From positions 1-64,000 of the forward strand of contig JAIQEY010000032.1 of NCBI GenBank assembly GCA_020073565.1: a stretch of 64,000 bases of DNA, read 5' to 3'. Position numbers and translations under genes: made by a program. Source of the DNA: Terriglobia bacterium. Lineage in GTDB: Bacteria > Acidobacteriota > Terriglobia > Terriglobales > Acidobacteriaceae. This document shows, one piece after another, positions 27,311-36,077 of this stretch (position 1 is the stretch's first letter; every line of letters starts with the position of its first letter). A model generated the notes under the pieces. That model saw only the letters and a program-made list of their open reading frames with translations, was not told the origin of the DNA and made no database searches.

Positions 27311-27994
27311 TTACCCACGCAGCGCGGACTCTTCTTTCCTCGCTGCGTTTTTTCTTTTAGTCACCAGCCGCCACACGATCCAGGCCGCTACGATTTCTGC
27401 CACAATCGCCAGAATCCAGAACAAATGATGCGTCAGCAGATTCCCGGTCAGTGCGACGATGCCCGGCCCAAACCACAGCGTCAGCATCGCCTCGATCAGA
27501 AACCGCAAGAAACGCCCCGCAAAGATTGCCAGCAGAAAATGCGTGAAGCGCATCTCAAACGCCGCCGCCGCCAGCACAAAGATCTTGAACGGGGTCGGAG
27601 GCGGCAGCATGGCCGGAAACATCAGCGCCCAGAATTCATGCTTGTCGAACGAGGCGTGAATTTTTTCGAAGCGCTCGGGCGATAGCCGCTTGCGCAGCAG
27701 CACCTCACCGCCCGTGTATCCAACCACGTAGAGAACAATGCTGCCCAGCGCCGACCCCACCGCGCCGAGCAGAGCATAAAGCCAGAAGCGGGAGCGATCG
27801 TGGTACACGTAGCCCACAAAGATCGCATCCAGCGGCATGCCCAGAAACGAGCCATCGACCGCCGCAAACGCAAGCATCCCCCAGGGCCCAAGCGGAGCCA
27901 GCACGGCTTTAATCCACTCGCTATAGGAGTGCAGAAAATGTTTGAGCTTGTTCAAGAATGCACTAGCAGTGTACAGGTAGTGTGGCGCGGACAC
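27311..27994 (-). CDS. DedA/VTT (SNARE-associated) family membrane protein
   Basis: A 227-residue inner-membrane protein with the VTT-family core: WGMLAFAAVDGSFLGMPLDAI, an amphipathic loop FEKIHASFDKHEFWALMFPAM and LPPPTPFKIFVLAAAAFEM, which contains the conserved proline-rich re-entrant hairpin, then further membrane helices. Such proteins are linked to lipid scrambling or flipping and envelope homeostasis. The start is doubtful: GTG at 27994 lies inside a palindromic repeat (family A), so the first 13 residues would be repeat-encoded; TTG at 27955 is an alternative. The gene is followed on the same strand by no close partner. Confidence 0.82.
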   Translation of the reverse strand: MSAPHYLYTASAFLNKLKHFLHSYSEWIKAVLAPLGPWGMLAFAAVDGSFLGMPLDAIFVGYVYHDRSRFWLYALLGAVGSALGSIVLYVVGYTGGEVLLRKRLSPERFEKIHASFDKHEFWALMFPAMLPPPTPFKIFVLAAAAFEMRFTHFLLAIFAGRFLRFLIEAMLTLWFGPGIVALTGNLLTHHLFWILAIVAEIVAAWIVWRLVTKRKNAARKEESALRG

Positions 27995-28058
27995 TCTTGT
28001 CCGTGTGTTTGCAGTGCGCAGGCGGTCCGCGCGAACAAGAGTGTCCGCGCCACACTAC
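27977..28058. repeat. Complete family A palindrome, 24-bp perfect stem
   Basis: 27977-28000 and 28035-28058 are exact reverse complements (GTAGTGTGGCGCGGACACTC and four more bases), with a 34-base spacer. One outer end provides the TAG stop of mogA (28055-28057) and the other contains the GTG that starts the VTT-family frame. A near-identical copy is at 52425-52500; in-frame relatives lie in moeA, trmFO and prmC. Confidence 0.85.
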
Positions 28059-28552
28059 TCATGTCCCGTCTTTCCGTCCAGCAGATCCAACGCGTGCGGC
28101 AGCAAATCCACCACCGCCTCCAACGACTCCACCGCGCCAGCGGGACTACCGGGAAGATTCAGAATCAGGCTCGTTCCCCGAATACCGCAGACCGCGCGGC
28201 TGAGCGCAGCGAAGCGAGTCTTGCGGATTCCCTTCGAGCGCATCTGTTCTGCGATCCCATCGACGAAACGATCACACACTGCACGGGTAGCTTCCGGCGT
28301 CACGTCGCGGGGAGCGATTCCCGTTCCGCCCGTCGTCACTACCAGCCGGGCCGAGCCGCACAATTCAATCAGTTTTTCCTGGATCGCGGTCTTTGCGTCG
28401 GGGACGACGCTGCGCACGACTACCTGAAAGTTCCTCCGTCGAAGAGCCTCGGTAACAGCCGGACCGCTGAGATCACTCTTCTCGCCGCGCGAACAGGAAT
28501 CACTTACCGTCAGCACCGCAGCCCGCGTCCGATCAGGTGTCGAGGAGGACAT
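28055..28552 (-). CDS. mogA: Molybdopterin adenylyltransferase / MoaB-like protein
   Basis: About 165 residues of the MoaB/MogA family, which adenylates molybdopterin so that MoeA can insert molybdate. Conserved motifs: [19 protein letters not shown] near the N-terminus, [20 protein letters not shown] in the middle and [14 protein letters not shown] near the C-terminus. MogA and MoaB are hard to separate by sequence. ATG at 28552 fits the family start; an upstream in-frame ATG at 28585 also exists. It overlaps the end of the response-regulator gene by 20 bases and its TAG stop lies in the following palindrome. moaC and moeA are close upstream, so this is a molybdenum cofactor cluster. Confidence 0.9.
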   Translation of the reverse strand: MSSSTPDRTRAAVLTVSDSCSRGEKSDLSGPAVTEALRRRNFQVVVRSVVPDAKTAIQEKLIELCGSARLVVTTGGTGIAPRDVTPEATRAVCDRFVDGIAEQMRSKGIRKTRFAALSRAVCGIRGTSLILNLPGSPAGAVESLEAVVDLLPHALDLLDGKTGHE

Positions 28553-29285
28553 CTTCTCCCTCGGCCGCATCTCGCTGCGCTTCATCCAGCAAGCGCAGCC
28601 CCTCCATCAGCAGGCCCTGCGTGTTCAGCGTAGTCGTCTCCTGGGTAGTTTTGCCTTCGAAGTTGATTTGAAAGTTGCCGTCGGTCCAACGCAGCACCTT
28701 GAAAACCGCTTCATCGCCGCTGATGGACCCGTAGGTGGCGTGCTTCACTTGTCCACCCGCGAAATACAGCTCACACTTTTCGTTGCCGTTGGTCATGGTG
28801 AGCTGGCAGCTCTTGCGTCCCATCTCGAGCGACTGCACCAGGTCAATCACATTCATCTGTGACAGGCTGCCGCGCAGCACGCCATCCGACGCAGTCTTGC
28901 TCAGCTTCTCGAGCGCGATCCGGTCCACCACGCGCTTGATTTTCCGGATGGCGTCCTTCAGAAAGAAAGGCTTCTCCAGATAATCCTCCACCGGATCCTG
29001 CAATGACAGGCGGTCGCTCAAATCGGCCTTGCTGGCCATGAGGATGACCGCGATTCCAGACGTGGCCGGCCGGCTCTTCAGCTTTTCCAGAAGTTGCCGC
29101 CCGTCCATTCCGGGCATGCGGAAGTCGCTGACGAGCAGGTCGGGAAGTTCGTCTACCGCTTTCAGCAGGGCATCCGCTGCGTCCGTGGCGGTTGAGACTT
29201 CGGCCAGCGCGGAGAGAGATTGCCGCAGCATCCCGAGCACCATCGGGTTGTCATCCACCAACAGAATTTTGACGTTGCTGCTCAT
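28533..29285 (-). CDS. Response regulator: receiver domain fused to DUF4388 (PATAN-like)
   Basis: A 250-residue protein. Residues 1-120 are a CheY-like receiver: acidic pair D11-D12, phospho-acceptor D54 in [13 protein letters not shown] and lysine K105 in EDYLEKPF. After a helical linker, residues about 135-235 form a DUF4388/PatA-N-terminal-like domain ([53 protein letters not shown]), a domain found in gliding, development and signalling proteins and not a DNA binder. The kinase partner is not nearby. It sits between moaC (3 bases away) and mogA (20-base overlap), so it is tightly built into the cofactor operon, which is unusual. Confidence 0.9.
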   Translation of the reverse strand: MSSNVKILLVDDNPMVLGMLRQSLSALAEVSTATDAADALLKAVDELPDLLVSDFRMPGMDGRQLLEKLKSRPATSGIAVILMASKADLSDRLSLQDPVEDYLEKPFFLKDAIRKIKRVVDRIALEKLSKTASDGVLRGSLSQMNVIDLVQSLEMGRKSCQLTMTNGNEKCELYFAGGQVKHATYGSISGDEAVFKVLRWTDGNFQINFEGKTTQETTTLNTQGLLMEGLRLLDEAQRDAAEGEDVLLDT

Positions 29286-29288
29286 TGG

Positions 29289-29795
29289 TTATCGGCGGTT
29301 ATCGGCCGCGGGCCGCGATTTGCGTTTGCTGTCTCTCCGGTAATCTCCGCTCGTGCCGCCGGATTTCCGCTCCAATACGACTTCGCGGATTTCGATGCCC
29401 TTATCAAGCGCCTTGCACATGTCGTAGACGGTGAGAGCCGCGACGCTGGCTGCGACCAGCGCTTCCATCTCGACGCCCGTCTCGGCGGTGGTCTTTACTT
29501 TTGAGGCAATGGAAACGCCATTCTCGCACACGCGCAAGGTCACAGCAATGTGCGACAGCGGCAGCGGATGACACATCGGAATCAGGTCCGACGTGCGCTT
29601 CGCCGCCATGATGCCCGCGGTGCGCGCGACTTCGAGCGGATCGCCCTTGGGATTTTCGGGCAGCGCGCGCAGCACTTGCGGCTTCATGCGAACGAACGCA
29701 CTCGCCTCTGCCTCCCGCGCCGTGCGTGCCTTCAACGAAACGTCGACCATGCGGGCTCGGCCTTGCGCATCGTAATGGGAGAGCTTTTTCGGCAT
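29289..29795 (-). CDS. moaC: Cyclic pyranopterin monophosphate synthase accessory enzyme MoaC
   Basis: A 168-residue enzyme that converts the cyclised GTP product of MoaA into cyclic pyranopterin monophosphate in molybdenum cofactor synthesis. Family motifs: MVDVSLKARTAREAEASAFV, AGIMAAKRTSDLIPMCHPLPLS (catalytic His and Lys region) and KTTAETGVEMEALVAASVAALTVYDMCKAL. The C-terminal 20 residues (GDYRRDSKRKSRPAADNRR) form a basic tail beyond the usual end. It lies 39 bases downstream of moeA and 3 bases before the response-regulator gene. moaA is not in the window. Confidence 0.95.
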   Translation of the reverse strand: MPKKLSHYDAQGRARMVDVSLKARTAREAEASAFVRMKPQVLRALPENPKGDPLEVARTAGIMAAKRTSDLIPMCHPLPLSHIAVTLRVCENGVSIASKVKTTAETGVEMEALVAASVAALTVYDMCKALDKGIEIREVVLERKSGGTSGDYRRDSKRKSRPAADNRR

Positions 29796-29834
29796 CGAAC
29801 ACAGGGTAACGCATTCGCTCGCCGTGCCGCACTT

Positions 29835-31127
29835 TCATGCCGTCAACAAGGAGACCCACTCGCCCGCGGCGATCTGCTCGCGATCGGGTGGGATCACCAG
29901 AAAGCAGTTGGCGCGAGCCAGAGCGGCGATGTCTCCGGAGCCTTGCCAGGCAGCTAGTTCGACTTCCACATTCTCGAATTCTCCGGACAGCACGGCTGGC
30001 AGAAACCGCCTCAGCCCGGTTTTTGTGCGGATCTTGGACTTCAGCCGAGCCTTCAAAAAGATCAGCGGCTGAGGTTTCATGCCGGCCAGAGCGGCAATCA
30101 TCGACTGCGCGAAAAGCCTGAACGTCACCATGGTCGAAACGGGGTTCCCGGGGAGACCGAAGAAGTATTTCTTGTGTGGTGCGGGCATTTCTGCCCGCGC
30201 CAACTGCGGATTTGCTGCCAACACGCGGGCAGGAATGCCCGCGCCACACGAACCAAAGACGATCGGCTTACCGGGCTGAATCTTTGCTCCGGTGAAGTAG
30301 AACTCGGCTTTCCGTTCTGTCAGCACCTGCTCTACCAGGTCATACTTGCCCATCGAGACTCCGCCAGTCAGTAGAAGCAGATCGCACGTCAGACCTTCTT
30401 CGATCAGCGCCCGCAGGCGAACAGGCTCGTCGGGCGCTATGGGAAGCCTTATCGCCTCGCCGCCTGCGTGCTCGATCTGCGCGGCCAGTGAATAGGTATT
30501 CGAATTTCGAATCTGCGCTGGACCGGGCGTCGCTCCAATCTCTACAACTTCGTCTCCGGTGGAAAGCACCGCCACCCGCGGTTTCCGGAATACCGGCAGC
30601 GTGCTGGTACCCGCCGACGCTGCGATGGCGATGGCCGCATGGTCCAGTCTCGTTCCGCGATCGACAAGCAGGTGGCCTTGGCGTGCTTCGGCTCCGCGTG
30701 GAACGAAGTTTTCGCCGCGTTGCACGCTGCGTTGAATATCGACTGACTTCCCTGCGACCGCCGTGTATTCGACCATCACGACCGCGTCCGCACCCGCCGG
30801 CAGCGGTGCGCCGGTCATGATCGAGACGGTTTGTCCAACGCCGACGGTGCAGGTTCCGGGTTCGGGCCAATCGCCCGCCCGGATTTCACCCACCAGTTCG
30901 AGCCGCTTGGGGACCTGTTCCACGTCTGCGGCACGAACTGCGTAACCGTCCCGCGTGGCGCGGGGGAAAGGAGGGAAGTCGCGATCCGCCACGATCGGCT
31001 CGGCCAGCACTCGTCCCGCCGCTGCCAGAAGATCGACCCTTTCGACTTCTCCTGGGGCGACCTTCGCCGCGTGCTGCTCCACGGTGTGCCGCGCTTCTTC
31101 AAAGGTCACGATGCTGGCTGAAGACAT
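29835..31127 (-). CDS. moeA: Molybdopterin molybdenumtransferase MoeA
   Basis: A 430-residue enzyme that inserts molybdate into adenylated molybdopterin. Motifs: FPRATRDGYAV near residue 54, IMTGAPLPAGADAVVMVE near 104, RVAVLSTGDEV near 186, LLLTGGVSMGKYD near 256 and GLPGNPVSTMVTF near 323. Between KIQPGKPIVFGS and KKYFFGLPGNPVS, where relatives have only a few residues, there are 25 extra residues (294-318), encoded exactly by a 75-bp palindromic repeat at 30174-30248. All conserved motifs remain in frame, so the protein should fold with a surface loop. ATG at 31127 matches the family start. First gene of the moeA-moaC-regulator-mogA run. Confidence 0.95.
   Translation of the reverse strand: MSSASIVTFEEARHTVEQHAAKVAPGEVERVDLLAAAGRVLAEPIVADRDFPPFPRATRDGYAVRAADVEQVPKRLELVGEIRAGDWPEPGTCTVGVGQTVSIMTGAPLPAGADAVVMVEYTAVAGKSVDIQRSVQRGENFVPRGAEARQGHLLVDRGTRLDHAAIAIAASAGTSTLPVFRKPRVAVLSTGDEVVEIGATPGPAQIRNSNTYSLAAQIEHAGGEAIRLPIAPDEPVRLRALIEEGLTCDLLLLTGGVSMGKYDLVEQVLTERKAEFYFTGAKIQPGKPIVFGSCGAGIPARVLAANPQLARAEMPAPHKKYFFGLPGNPVSTMVTFRLFAQSMIAALAGMKPQPLIFLKARLKSKIRTKTGLRRFLPAVLSGEFENVEVELAAWQGSGDIAALARANCFLVIPPDREQIAAGEWVSLLTA
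30174..30248 (-). repeat. Complete family A palindrome inserted in frame in moeA (75 bp, 25 codons)
   Basis: Left arm 30174-30199 (GTGTGGTGCGGGCATTTCTG and six more) pairs with right arm 30224-30248. It covers residues 294-318 exactly, beginning with C and ending PAPH. Intergenic relatives at 27977 and 52425 differ mainly by GGACA against GGGCA in the stem, with compensating changes on the other arm. Confidence 0.88.
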
Positions 31128-31229
31128 GCAGAAATCATACCCTGCGAGACTTCGCCTAAGAGCATGGTTCAGTATCGCGGAACGCAACGGGTATTTCGCT
31201 CGTCAATCGTTTTGTCCAGCCTTGACCGG

Positions 31230-33026
31230 TCAGGCCGCTTTTTTCATCGGATCCTTAGCCTCCGGCGGCTCCTTCTTTTCCCCGAACAGTTTCCCGAGCA
31301 GTTGGTCCAGTATCCACTGGCCCCCGTAGCCGCCGAGTACGCCGAAAAAGACCGCGAACCACACTGTACCGCTCACCCCGGTTGCGGCCTGGGGCACGGC
31401 GAGAAACCCGATCTTAGCGGCGAGGAGCAGGATCATTCCGAAGACGAACCCCAGAGGAAGGTTGCCAATCAACCCCAAGTCGAGCGCCCCGGCATCGCGC
31501 TTGGGCATCAGACGGGTCATTCTTTCGGTGTGCGTCAGGCGGATGAAAGCGCCCACGATGCCGAGCAATCCCGCCCAAAGGACCAGATTGACCATGGGGG
31601 TGAACACTTGGATCTTCAGTGCGCCCTGGGCCAATCCGCTGCTCATGGCGGCGATGGTTACATCACCCGTCGCATTGGAGGCAGTGTATTCAACGTCGCC
31701 ACTCTCCGATCCCCGCGAAATCAGCAGCCGATTGGGCTTCACTCTTCCGCTGCTGGAAACCAGGTTGACACCACGGTCCCAGTCCGCTTTGGCCGGACGG
31801 CCGTTCTTGTCTTGAAACGACACGTGGAGTGGGCGGCTCTTGCCGCGTGCTATCTGCGCCGGTCCGCTCACAACGACACTGTTCAGTTGACTCTCGAACG
31901 CCAGAGTCAGGTTCGCGGGCTCCAGATCCCCGCTCGGGTCTCCCGCTTCTATGGCGACTCGCCCGCCGGAAGGGGAGCTGCTGAGCGAAAGACTGGCCGA
32001 ACCTACCGGATGATTGGGCTGGAGTTTTACCTGATCAGGGTTGATGGAAACAATCTCGGGCTCGCTTAGCGCGCGGAGTCGGACCGTGCACCTTTGAGCG
32101 AGTTGCGTGACCGGCACTCCGTCCTGATCGGCCAGGCGGATCGTGAGTGGGATTACCTGCTGGCCGGCAGGAATGAGAGCGGAAACATTGTCAAAGAGAA
32201 ACTTGTTTGGCTTGGGGCTCATGAACGCGACTGCCAGAGAATCTTGTGCGGAGGACTGGAGCACGCGCGCGCTGATCGTGGCCGGACCAGGCCGTTTTCG
32301 AGTGATGGCAATCTCATCGGTCGATGCCATTCCCTCCCCGAGGACGATGTCGAGTGGGACGGTAGTTGTTTGACCCCTGTACCGCATCGGACAGGCGCAA
32401 TTGTTCTGCACACGAATGGTGAGGGTTTCTCCATTCCTCACGCTGCGGTTCAGTGTGATCTTAAAGGGGATGGGTGTGATTCCATTCGCTGGAATGGGAC
32501 CCACGTCCTTCGGCAAGATCTCCAGTTGCAGGGAATCCTGCGCATACACCAAGGGGAGGAAGCGGAACGACGCTCCTCTCTCGGGAACGATCACAAGCAC
32601 AGTGCGGCCCGGAGAAAGCCCCTGGGATTCAGCTTGCACCTCAACCTTGCCTGCAGCTTTCGCAACAAATCCTAGTTCTCCAGTTTGTCCCGGACCAACC
32701 TTGATTTCGGTGTACTGCAACTCTCCGGCGCCGCTGGCACCCAGTGGTACAACCTTCAGGTTGACGACTCGCTCCTGGTTATTGGCGACTGGCTCATAAC
32801 TGCTTCCCAGAAATTCGACAAAAATCCTGGTAGCTTCACCCACTTTCAGGGTGCTGTGTTCCATTCTCACGCGCAGTCGACTGGGAGCCGTCTGGGCTTC
32901 GGATGTACAGACCGGCCCTCCTGCCAATACGAGCAGAGTGACGAGCGCGAGAAACCCTGTGAGACGGGCGGTCTTGCGTAAAGCTACCCGCCATTCTTCG
33001 AGAAAGCGGCACTTAGTCCATGACAT
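31230..33026 (-). CDS. Exported, membrane-anchored Ig-like repeat protein
   Basis: A 598-residue protein. ATG at 33026 has an AGGAGGTG site 5 bases upstream and is followed by a signal sequence (about residues 20-45, TARLTGFLALVTLLVLAGG). The large middle part is beta-rich with Big/invasin-like features (LRVRMEHSTLKVGEATRIFV, PIPANGITPIPFKITLNRS, ARGKSRPLHVSFQDKNGRP). Three hydrophobic stretches near residues 480-500, 520-545 and 550-575 anchor it, ending in a lysine-rich tail. The topology suggests an extracytoplasmic beta domain held in the inner membrane. It may interact with surface polymers, but no function is known to me. It is transcribed alone. Confidence 0.75.
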   Translation of the reverse strand: MSWTKCRFLEEWRVALRKTARLTGFLALVTLLVLAGGPVCTSEAQTAPSRLRVRMEHSTLKVGEATRIFVEFLGSSYEPVANNQERVVNLKVVPLGASGAGELQYTEIKVGPGQTGELGFVAKAAGKVEVQAESQGLSPGRTVLVIVPERGASFRFLPLVYAQDSLQLEILPKDVGPIPANGITPIPFKITLNRSVRNGETLTIRVQNNCACPMRYRGQTTTVPLDIVLGEGMASTDEIAITRKRPGPATISARVLQSSAQDSLAVAFMSPKPNKFLFDNVSALIPAGQQVIPLTIRLADQDGVPVTQLAQRCTVRLRALSEPEIVSINPDQVKLQPNHPVGSASLSLSSSPSGGRVAIEAGDPSGDLEPANLTLAFESQLNSVVVSGPAQIARGKSRPLHVSFQDKNGRPAKADWDRGVNLVSSSGRVKPNRLLISRGSESGDVEYTASNATGDVTIAAMSSGLAQGALKIQVFTPMVNLVLWAGLLGIVGAFIRLTHTERMTRLMPKRDAGALDLGLIGNLPLGFVFGMILLLAAKIGFLAVPQAATGVSGTVWFAVFFGVLGGYGGQWILDQLLGKLFGEKKEPPEAKDPMKKAA

Positions 33027-33370
33027 TGAGCACCTCCTGATTCCAATGGGCCTTCCCTCGGCTTGTGTGGGTCGAGCGAAGGCGAGACAGGTGGACGTGC
33101 GACCCGGCGGGGCATAGCGGTGCGGACGGGAAGGTGTCAGAGGCACGTGATCGTCTCCCCAACGGAAAGAGCGAACGGGCCGTAGAGATGGTGGCATACC
33201 TTCCTCCAAATGGGGAGAATGAAGAGCGCGCTTCCCGCCTTGGGTTGGAAGAAAAAGGCCTGGGTACGACGTGGCAACGGGGAAAGGAAGTTACCCGGTC
33301 CTACCAACCGAACCTATAGCAAATCCGGACGGTTTTGTCAGTGACCCGGGCTGACGGCTGGTTCTGGAGT
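33027..33370. other. 344-bp region between the Ig-like gene and the PilT-like gene
   Basis: No gene, RNA or strong repeat is seen. It should hold the leftward promoter of the Ig-like protein gene. I looked for riboswitch-like conserved cores on both strands and found none. Confidence 0.45.
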
Positions 33371-34534
33371 TCAGTTTCTGGCGAGTTCCTGGCCAAGCAC
33401 GGTGGCGTTGCTGGCGAAGCAGAGGCCGGTTTCGAGATCGACCAGTCCGGAGCGGACGAGTTTGGCGATCTCGCCGTCGAAGTGTTGCATGCCTTCGCTC
33501 TCACTGGCTTTGATGGCATCGAGCAGAGTACGGCCGGCACGCTCGCCTTGTTCGACACAATCACGGGTGCGGGAGTTTGATTTCAGAATTTCGACGACGG
33601 CAATGCGATCTCCGCCATCGGTGCGCGGAATCAGTCGTTGGGCAATGATGTAGCGAAAGGTTTTGGCTAGACGTTCTCTCACGGCCTGTTGTTCAGCGGC
33701 GGCGAAACCAGCGATGATGCGCTCGACGGTTTTTGAGGCGTCGACGGTGTGCATGCTGGAGAGAACCAGGTGGCCGTTTTCGGCGGCTTCCAAAAGTATC
33801 TCAAGGGTTTCGCGATCGCGAATTTCGCCGACCATGATGACCCGAGGCGCCTGCCGCAGGGCTGCGCGCAGCGCCAGCGTGAAGTTGGGCGCGTCACTGT
33901 GCAGCTCGCGTTGATGCACGGTGGATTTCTTGTGGTTGTGCAGAAACTCGATGGGATCTTCGACGGTCAGAATGTGATAGCAGTGCTGGCTGTTGATGCG
34001 ATCGATGAGGGCTGCCAGAGTGGACGACTTGCCGGATCCACTACCGCCGGTGACGAGAATGATGCCGTTGCGCACCTGAGCCGCGTCTTCCAACTGCGCG
34101 GGAAGGTGAAGGGAGCTGAAGGTCGGGATGATGGTCGGGATCACGCGCATGACGATGGCACAGCTGCCGCGCTGGATGAAGACGTTGACCCGGAAGCGGG
34201 CCATGCCTGGCAATCCGTAAGAGACGTCGCAGGAACCCTGCTCGCGCAGGGTATGGATGGCTTGCTTGTTCGTGCCGATCAGGTCAGCCGCGATCCGGCG
34301 CGTGTCATCGGCAGAGAGAGTAGTGCTCCCGGGAATCTCAACCGCGGTGAGCTGCCCATGGATTTCGACTTGCGGGGGACGGCCGGGCGAAAAAATCAGG
34401 TCGCTTACTTTTTCCGAGGCGCGCAACATGCCGGCGAGCAGAACCGGGGTCGAGATCGAACCCGCACCGCTGAGGCCTTCGAAGGCAATCGCAATCGGGG
34501 AATTCCCCGGAGCAGCCATTCCACACACTCCCAA
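33371..34534 (-). CDS. PilT-like secretion/twitching ATPase
   Basis: A 387-residue hexameric ATPase of the PilT/PilU group, which powers retraction of type IV pili. Walker A is GGSGSGKS at 163-170, the Asp box reads TVEDPIEFLHNHKKS, Walker B is IMVGEIRD and the His box ENGHLVLSSMHT. An N-terminal domain with SDLIFSPGRPPQVEIHGQL is typical of PilT. The C-terminus lacks the PilT signature AIRNLIRE, so it may be PilU-like. No other pilus gene is nearby, which is common for pilT paralogues. Start at 34534 or the nearby ATG at 34519. Confidence 0.88.
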   Translation of the reverse strand: MGVCGMAAPGNSPIAIAFEGLSGAGSISTPVLLAGMLRASEKVSDLIFSPGRPPQVEIHGQLTAVEIPGSTTLSADDTRRIAADLIGTNKQAIHTLREQGSCDVSYGLPGMARFRVNVFIQRGSCAIVMRVIPTIIPTFSSLHLPAQLEDAAQVRNGIILVTGGSGSGKSSTLAALIDRINSQHCYHILTVEDPIEFLHNHKKSTVHQRELHSDAPNFTLALRAALRQAPRVIMVGEIRDRETLEILLEAAENGHLVLSSMHTVDASKTVERIIAGFAAAEQQAVRERLAKTFRYIIAQRLIPRTDGGDRIAVVEILKSNSRTRDCVEQGERAGRTLLDAIKASESEGMQHFDGEIAKLVRSGLVDLETGLCFASNATVLGQELARN

Positions 34535-34700
34535 ACAGACGAATTGGCACCACAGGGGAGACTCAGCGCAAAGCGCGGGGAGACAGTGATATTAATGTAG
34601 CGCGATTGCGTGGGAGTGCGAAGGACAGGTAGGTCATAGACCTCGGTAACTGACTGGAACGATACAGACGATACAGCCGGACAACGGACGTTGTGGAAAT

Positions 34701-34731
34701 CCCACTCATCGCAATGTACGCGATGAGTGGG
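34701..34731. terminator. 12-bp perfect hairpin downstream of the TPR gene
   Basis: CCCACTCATCGC (34701-34712) pairs with GCGATGAGTGGG (34720-34731). It starts 20 bases after the stop of the leftward TPR gene and resembles a common acidobacterial repeat (CCCACTC..GAGTGGG). There is no T run, so termination is uncertain. Confidence 0.55.
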
Positions 34732-34750
34732 GCACCCGGTTCGTTTTGGG

Positions 34751-35890
34751 TTACTTCTTGACAGGCTTTTTCTTGGTAGTGCCGAAGCTGGTTTCGATGC
34801 TCGCGCCGATGCTGGCTAGCATGTCTTTCGCGGGTTGAGCAAGCGGACCGTTGGGCTGGAGTTCAAGATATTTCTGGAAAGCCTCGGCGGTGCCTTCCGG
34901 CGCAACCATCTTGTCGCCTTTCAACGTGGCTTTGCCGATGAGGTTTACGCCTTTCCAATAGTAGGCATCGGCCTTGGTGGGATCGGCCGCAATCACCTTG
35001 TCAAAGGCTACGATGGCATCGTCAACCTTGCCTGCGTTCGTGAGGACTGCGCCGGTGTTGAATAAGTATTGTCCGGCTTTGGCAGGGTCGAGCTGAGCAG
35101 CCTTGGCGTAGTTGGCCACGGCATCGTCAATCTTATTGGACTTGGCATTGGTCTCGGCAAGATTGTTGTAGTACGCGGCCAGGGTAGCGTTGTTGTTGGG
35201 GTCTTTTTGCGCTTGCTCGGAGGCGGTGCGAAGCTCAATGGCTTTCTGGTAGTTGGTGGCGGCTGCTTCGTAGCGTTTCTGCTTCTCGGCGGGGTCGGTT
35301 TGCTTGGGAGCAGACGAGCGGTACGCGTCCGCGAGCTTGAACCAGAGCAGATCACGGGTGCTGTCGATCTGGTTGGCCTCGGTCAGGGTGGCGATGGCAG
35401 TTTCAAAGTCACCGGCATCGGAGGCGGCCTTGGCGGCGTTCAGCTTGTCATTGAGGGCTTTGACGGTGTTGGTTTCTTTGGCGGCCTTGGCTTGCTGTTC
35501 TTGAACCTGCTTGGCTTGTTCGGCGGTCAGACCCTGGCCCTGAGCGGCCGCGGACTGCTCCTTCTTCAGGTCAAAATCGAGCACCACTTCGTCGAGGTTG
35601 ACCATGACGCCGTTGAAGTGAAAGAGTTCCTTGTCGTCCTTGCTGAGCTTGACGTTGTACTTTCCCGGAGAAATGCCAAGCGAGAAATACTCGCCCCTGC
35701 TGCTAGTTTTCAGATTGTACTTGCGGCCGGTTTCAACCCCGGTCCATTCGACCTGCGCCCCGGCGATGGGCTTGCCATCCACGTCCTTGCAGACACCCTT
35801 CACGCTGCCCATGGCCTGCGCGAACACGGGTGGAGCCGATAGACCAGCCACGAGGACGAGCAGCAGGGGGATGATGAAATGCTTCTTCAT
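34751..35890 (-). CDS. Secreted TPR protein with carboxypeptidase-regulatory-like N-terminus
   Basis: A 379-residue protein. ATG at 35890 is preferred: a GGGAGG site precedes it and a signal peptide follows (KKHFIIPLLLVLVAGLSAPPVFA). Next is a carboxypeptidase-regulatory-like beta domain (GSVKGVCKDVDGKPIAGAQV, SLGISPGKYNVKLSKDDKE; about residues 28-105), a Gln/Ala-rich coiled linker and then TPR units (ALNDKLNAAKAASDAGDFE, LLWFKLADAYRSS, AAYYNNLAETNAKSNKIDDA, YLFNTGAVLTNAGKVDDAIV). A lysine-rich C-terminus closes it. Probably a periplasmic or surface scaffold. The frame is open upstream to 36055, but that part looks non-coding. Confidence 0.83.
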   Translation of the reverse strand: MKKHFIIPLLLVLVAGLSAPPVFAQAMGSVKGVCKDVDGKPIAGAQVEWTGVETGRKYNLKTSSRGEYFSLGISPGKYNVKLSKDDKELFHFNGVMVNLDEVVLDFDLKKEQSAAAQGQGLTAEQAKQVQEQQAKAAKETNTVKALNDKLNAAKAASDAGDFETAIATLTEANQIDSTRDLLWFKLADAYRSSAPKQTDPAEKQKRYEAAATNYQKAIELRTASEQAQKDPNNNATLAAYYNNLAETNAKSNKIDDAVANYAKAAQLDPAKAGQYLFNTGAVLTNAGKVDDAIVAFDKVIAADPTKADAYYWKGVNLIGKATLKGDKMVAPEGTAEAFQKYLELQPNGPLAQPAKDMLASIGASIETSFGTTKKKPVKK

Positions 35891-36077
35891 AATTTTGCCT
35901 CCCGGCACTAAACCTGGATTTACTAAGACATCAGAGTTTTCAAAGCTCGATGCACAATTCCGGTACTGCAGATCTCCTCGCTCCCTCACCGCAGCAAGCA
36001 AAATCGGCTTCCACCCCCGAACGGCAAAGACGGCCGATCGGGATGACAACGCCACCGGCGGGATCCGGACGAATTCA

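Noticed and set aside
33027-33370. Possible riboswitch upstream of the Ig-like protein gene
   Set aside because: No conserved core of known riboswitch classes was found on either strand and no stable multi-stem fold is evident by eye.
35069-35842. 257-codon glycine/valine-rich plus-strand frame
   Set aside because: Antisense to the secreted TPR gene; its low complexity mirrors the Ala/Lys/Thr-rich coding strand.
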